The notes under the pieces: generated by a model
The model's database searches: none
The model's input: only the letters and a program-made list of their open reading frames with translations
What the model was told of the DNA's origin: nothing
From: Ptiloglossa arizonensis
Taxonomy: Eukaryota; Arthropoda; Insecta; Hymenoptera; Colletidae
Direction of reading: 5' to 3'
Assembly: GCF_051014685.1 (NCBI RefSeq)
Contig: NW_027478595.1
Span: 806,001 to 870,000, forward strand
DNA: 64,000 nucleotides
Shown here: in pieces, positions 59,769 to 64,000 of the stretch
Layout: the number at the start of each line of letters is the position of its first letter
Position numbering within the stretch: position 1 is the first letter of the stretch
Program-made: the position numbers and the translations under genes

Positions 59769-62700
59769 ATAACGATTAACGTAAAACGTATGACGTATTA
59801 CATATTACGTATAACGTATAACGTATAACGTATAACGTATAACGTATAACGTATAACGTATAACGTATAACGTATAACGTATAACGTATAACGTATAACG
59901 TATAACGTATAACGTATAACGTATAACGTATAACGTATAACGTATAACGTATAACGTATAACGTATAACGTATAACGTATAACGTATAACGTATAACGTA
60001 CAACGTATAACGTATAACGTATAACGTATGACGTATATCCTATAACGCATAACGTATAACGTATAACGTATAACGTATAACGTATAACGTATAACGTATA
60101 ACGTATAACGTATAACGTATAACGTATGTCGTATAACGTATAAGGTATAACGTATAACGTATAACGTATAACGTATAACGTATAACGTATAACGTATAAC
60201 GTATAATGTACAACGTTTAACGTATAACGTATAACGTATAACGTATATCCTATAACGCATAACGTATAACGTATAACGTATAACGTATATCCTATAACGC
60301 ATAACGTATAACGTATAACGTATAACGTATGACGTATATCCTATAACGCATAACGTATAACGTATAACGTATAACGTATAACGTATAACGTATAACGTAT
60401 AACGTATAACGTATAACGTATGTCGTATAACGTATAAGGTATAACGTATAACGTATAACGTATAACGTATAACGTATAACGTATAACGTATAACGTATAA
60501 CGTATAACGTATAACGTATAACGTATAACGTATAACGTATAACGTATAACGTATAACGTATAACGTATAACGTACAACGTATAACGTATAACGTGTAACG
60601 TATAACGTATAACGTATAACGTATAACGTATAACGTATAACGTATAACGTATAACGTATAACATATAACGTATAACGTATAACATATAACGTATAACGTA
60701 TAACGTATAACGTATAACGTATAACGTATAACGTATAACGTATAACGTATAACGTATAACGTACAACGTTTAACGTATAACGTATAACGTATAACGTATA
60801 ACGTATAACGTATAACGTATAACGTATAACGTATAACGTATAACGTATGTCGTATAACGTATAACGTATAACGTATAACGTATAACGTATAACGTATAAC
60901 GTATAATGTATAACGTATAACGTATAACGTATAACGTATAACGTATAACGTATAACGTATAACGTATAACGTATAACGTATAACGTATAACGTATAACGT
61001 ACAACGTATAACGTATAACGTATAACGTATGACGTATATCCTATAACGCATAACGTATAACGTATAACGTATAACGTATAACGTATAACGTATAACGTAT
61101 AACGTATAACGTATAACGTATGTCGTATAACGTATAAGGTATAACGTATAACGTATAACGTATAACGTATAACGTATAACGTATAACGTATAACGTATAA
61201 CGTACAACGTTTAACGTATAACGTATAACGTATAACGTATAACGTATAACGTATAACGTACAACGTATAACGTATAACGTATAACGTATAACGTATAACG
61301 TACAACGTTTAACGTATAACGTAGAACGTAGAACGTATAACGTATAACGTATAACGTATAACGTATGACGTATAACGTACAACGTATAACGTATAACGTA
61401 TATCTTATAACGCGTAACGTATAACGTATAACGTATAACGTATAACGTATAACGTATAACGTATAACGTATAACGTATAACGTATAACGTACAACGTTTA
61501 ACGTATAACGTAGAACGTAGAACGTATAACGTATAACGTATGACGTATAACGTATAACGCATAACGTATAACGTATAACGTATAACGTATACAGTATAAC
61601 GTATAACGTATAACGTATAACGTATAACGTATACAGTATAACGTATAACGTATAACGTGTAACGTATAACGTATAACGTATAACGTATAACGTATAACGT
61701 ATAACGTATAACGTATAACGTATAACGTATACAGTCTAACGTATAACGTATAACGTGTAACGTATAACGTATACAGTATAACGTATAACGTATAACGTGT
61801 AACGTATAACGTATAACGTATAACGTATAACGTATAACGTATAACGTATAACGTATAACGTATAACGTATAACGTATAACGTAGAACGTATAACGTACAA
61901 CGTATAACGTATAACGTACAACGTATAACGTATAACGTATAACGTATAACGTATATCCTATAACGCGTAACGTATAACGTATAACGTGTAACGTATAACG
62001 TATAACGTATAACGTATAACGTATAACGTATAACGAATAACGTATAACGTATAACGTATAACGTACAACGTTTAACGTATAACGTATAACGTAGAACGTA
62101 TAACGTATAACGTATAACGTATAACGTATAACGTATAACGTATACAGTATAACGTATAACGTATAACGTGTAACGTATAACGTATAACGTATAACGTATA
62201 ACGTATAACGTATAACGTATAACGTATAACGTATAACGTATAACGTATAACGTATAACGTATAACGTATAACGTATAACGTATAACGTATGGCGTATAAC
62301 GTATAACGTATAACGTATAACGTATACAGTATAACGTATAACGTATAACGTATAACGTATAACGTATACAGTTTAACGTATGACGTATAACGTATAACGT
62401 ACAACGTTTAACGTATAACGTATAACGTATAACGTATAACGTATAACGTATATCGTACAACGTTCAACGTATAACGTATAATGTATAACGTATAACGTAT
62501 AACGTATAACGTATAAGGTATAACGTATAACGTATAACGTACAACGTTTAACGTATAACGTATAACGTAGAACGTATAACGTATAACGTATAACGTGTAA
62601 CGTATAACGTATAACGTATAACGTCCAACGTATAACGTATAACGTATAACGTCCAACGTATAACGTATAACGTATAACGTACAACGTATAACGTATAACG

Positions 62701-63240
62701 TATATCCTATAACGCATAACGTGTAACGTACAACGTATAACGTATAACGTATAACGTATAACGTATAACGTATAACGTATAACGTATAACGTATAACGTA
62801 TAACGTATAACGTATAACGTATAACGTATAACGTATAACGTATAACGTATAACGTATAACGTATAACGTATAACGTATAACGTATAACGTATAACGTATA
62901 ACGTATAACGTATAACGTATAACGTATAACGTATAACGTATAACGTATAACGTATAACGTATAACGTATAACGTATAACGTATAACGTATAACGTATAAC
63001 GTATAACGTATAACGTATAACGTATAACGTATAACGTATAACGTATAACGTATAACGTATAACGTATAACGTATAACGTATAACGTATAACGTATAACGT
63101 ATAACGTATAACGTATAACGTATAACGTATAACGTATAACGTATAACGTATAACGTATAACGTATAACGTATAACGTATAACGTATAACGTATAACGTAT
63201 AACGTATAACGTATAACGTATAGCGTATAACGTATAACGT
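59769..63240 (+). repeat. Repeat C, copy 3, with mosaic insert (3,472 bases)
   Basis: Signature S opens it at 59769; the following T2C unit is at 60000, two units later than in the other copies. The A1C+T2C pair typical of the right half appears only at 62625 and 62653. Between them lies mosaic satellite resembling the left part of the window: A4C+C5A units return at 61589 after a gap of about 13 kb, and an A1T+T2C haplotype appears near 62464. Its length is exactly twice 1,736, which may be chance. Confidence 0.75.
62737..63219 (+). repeat. Pure run of 69 canonical units
   Basis: 483 bases, the longest pure run I found, between T2C at 62730 and A4G at 63220 at the end of repeat C copy 3. 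Confidence 0.88.
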
Positions 63241-64000
63241 ATAACGATTAACGTAAAACGTATGACGTATTACATATTACGTATAACGTATAACGTATAA
63301 CGTATAACGTATAACGTATAACGTATAACGTATAACGTATAACGTATAACGTATAACGTATAACGTATAACGTATAACGTATAACGTATAACGTATAACG
63401 TATAACGTATAACGTATAACGTATAACGTATAACGTATAACGTATAACGTATAACGTACAACGTATAACGTATAACGTATAACGTATGACGTATATCCTA
63501 TAACGCATAACGTATAACGTATAACGTATAACGTATAACGTATAACGTATAACGTATAACGTATAACGTCAAACGTATAACGTATGTCGTATAACGTATA
63601 AGGTATAACGTATAACGTATAACGTATAACGTATAACGTATAACGTATAACGTATAACGTATAATGTACAACGTTTAACGTATAACGTATAACGTATAAC
63701 GTATATCCTATAACGCATAACGTATAACGTATAACGTATAACGTATGACGTATATCCTATAACGCATAACGTATAACGTATAACGTATAACGTATAACGT
63801 ATAACGTATAACGTATAACGTATAACGTATAACGTATAACGTATGTCGTATAACGTATAAGGTATAACGTATAACGTATAACGTATAACGTATAACGTAT
63901 AACGTATAACGTATAACGTATAACGTATAACGTATAACGTATAACGTATAACGTATAACGTATAACGTATAACGTATAACGTATAACGTATAACGTACAA
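63241..64000 (+). repeat. Repeat C, copy 4 (cut by window end)
   Basis: It begins with signature S (63241-63282) and keeps T2C at 63458 and A4T+G6C at 63493, the same spacing as in copies 1 and 2. The window ends four bases into a T2C unit. Confidence 0.85.

Larger units (their letters stand above)
1..64000 (+). repeat. Giant ATAACGT heptanucleotide satellite array
   Basis: The window consists of head-to-tail copies of ATAACGT with scattered variant units and nothing else. No copy is inverted and no foreign sequence interrupts it. The canonical unit is 2/7 G+C but carries one CpG per 7 bases, about seven times the number expected from its base content. Both window edges lie inside the array, so its true length is larger. 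Variants are mostly single or double substitutions: T2C, A1T, A1C, A1G, T2A, T2G, A3G, A3T, A4G, A4C, A4T, T7C, T7A, and less often changes of C5 or G6. They occur in linked strings that recur along the array, which marks block duplication rather than independent mutation. The setting is most likely eukaryotic constitutive heterochromatin; chromosome position and species cannot be inferred. Confidence 0.98.

Noticed and set aside
59769..63240. Repeat C copy 3 as an exact dimer of the 1,736-base repeat
   Set aside because: Its length is exactly twice 1,736, but no signature S lies at its midpoint and its middle is unlike copies 1 and 2, so the equality is probably chance.
1..64000. CRISPR array
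   Set aside because: There are no unique spacers; repeat and spacer are the same 7-base unit.
1..64000. Telomeric repeat tract
   Set aside because: A 7-base unit recalls the plant telomere type, but neither strand has the G-run typical of telomerase-made repeats, and the block duplications fit an internal satellite better.
1..64000. Synthetic or simulated sequence
   Set aside because: Linked variant haplotypes, nested duplications with private changes and unit-step indels are what natural satellite evolution gives. An assembly artefact in single blocks remains possible and is noted with those blocks.
1..64000. Strong hairpins or cruciforms along the array
   Set aside because: ACGT is self-complementary and recurs, but only 4 of 7 positions pair when the strand folds on itself, so only short imperfect stems with 3-base loops are possible.

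Overview
The whole window is one thing: a satellite array of the 7-base unit ATAACGT, read on the + strand (CGTTATA on the other), running from the first base to the last in a single orientation. I count about 9,143 units plus 4 bases. I see no gene, RNA gene, transposon, CRISPR array, origin or unique sequence. Such an array points to eukaryotic heterochromatin (centromere, pericentromere, subtelomere, sex or B chromosome). The species cannot be read from it. The unit is not a telomeric repeat type I recognise, because neither strand has a G-run. Changes are written below against unit positions A1 T2 A3 A4 C5 G6 T7.

All long open reading frames lie on the minus strand and are artefacts. Seven is not a multiple of three, so each minus frame reads the same heptapeptide (Y-V-I-R-Y-T-L) in rotation and has no stop in the canonical unit. 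On the plus strand TAA comes up in every frame each 21 bases. The minus frames begin at T2C units (TTG) and end at A1T, A1C or A1T+T2C units (TAA, TAG, TGA), so their limits map variant units rather than genes.

Layout. 1-43785 keeps exact 7-base register (6,255 units) and is a mosaic of variant-unit haplotypes copied in blocks: a block at 1-966 repeated at 1513-2471 and about 11698-12397; a 294-base module three times in 7981-10178; a tandem segmental duplication of about 5 kb (12629-17521 and 17851-23009); related blocks in 28435-33495; a block at 35694-36960 repeated at 38116-39403; and a clean 1,939-base tandem duplication (38655-40593, 40594-42532). 43786-48974 holds the only three register changes found, each a loss inside the CG of one unit. 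49-56 kb is a different mosaic in which a new six-unit signature appears. 56745-64000 is the most homogeneous part: 1,736-base-type repeats with pure runs of up to 69 identical units.

The biology shown is that of satellite evolution: point variants, block duplication in whole-unit steps, nested amplification, and an unusually well kept CpG in every unit. Unit phase, marker positions and block offsets were read by eye from the sequence. Identity between copies is stated only where shared variant units were checked.
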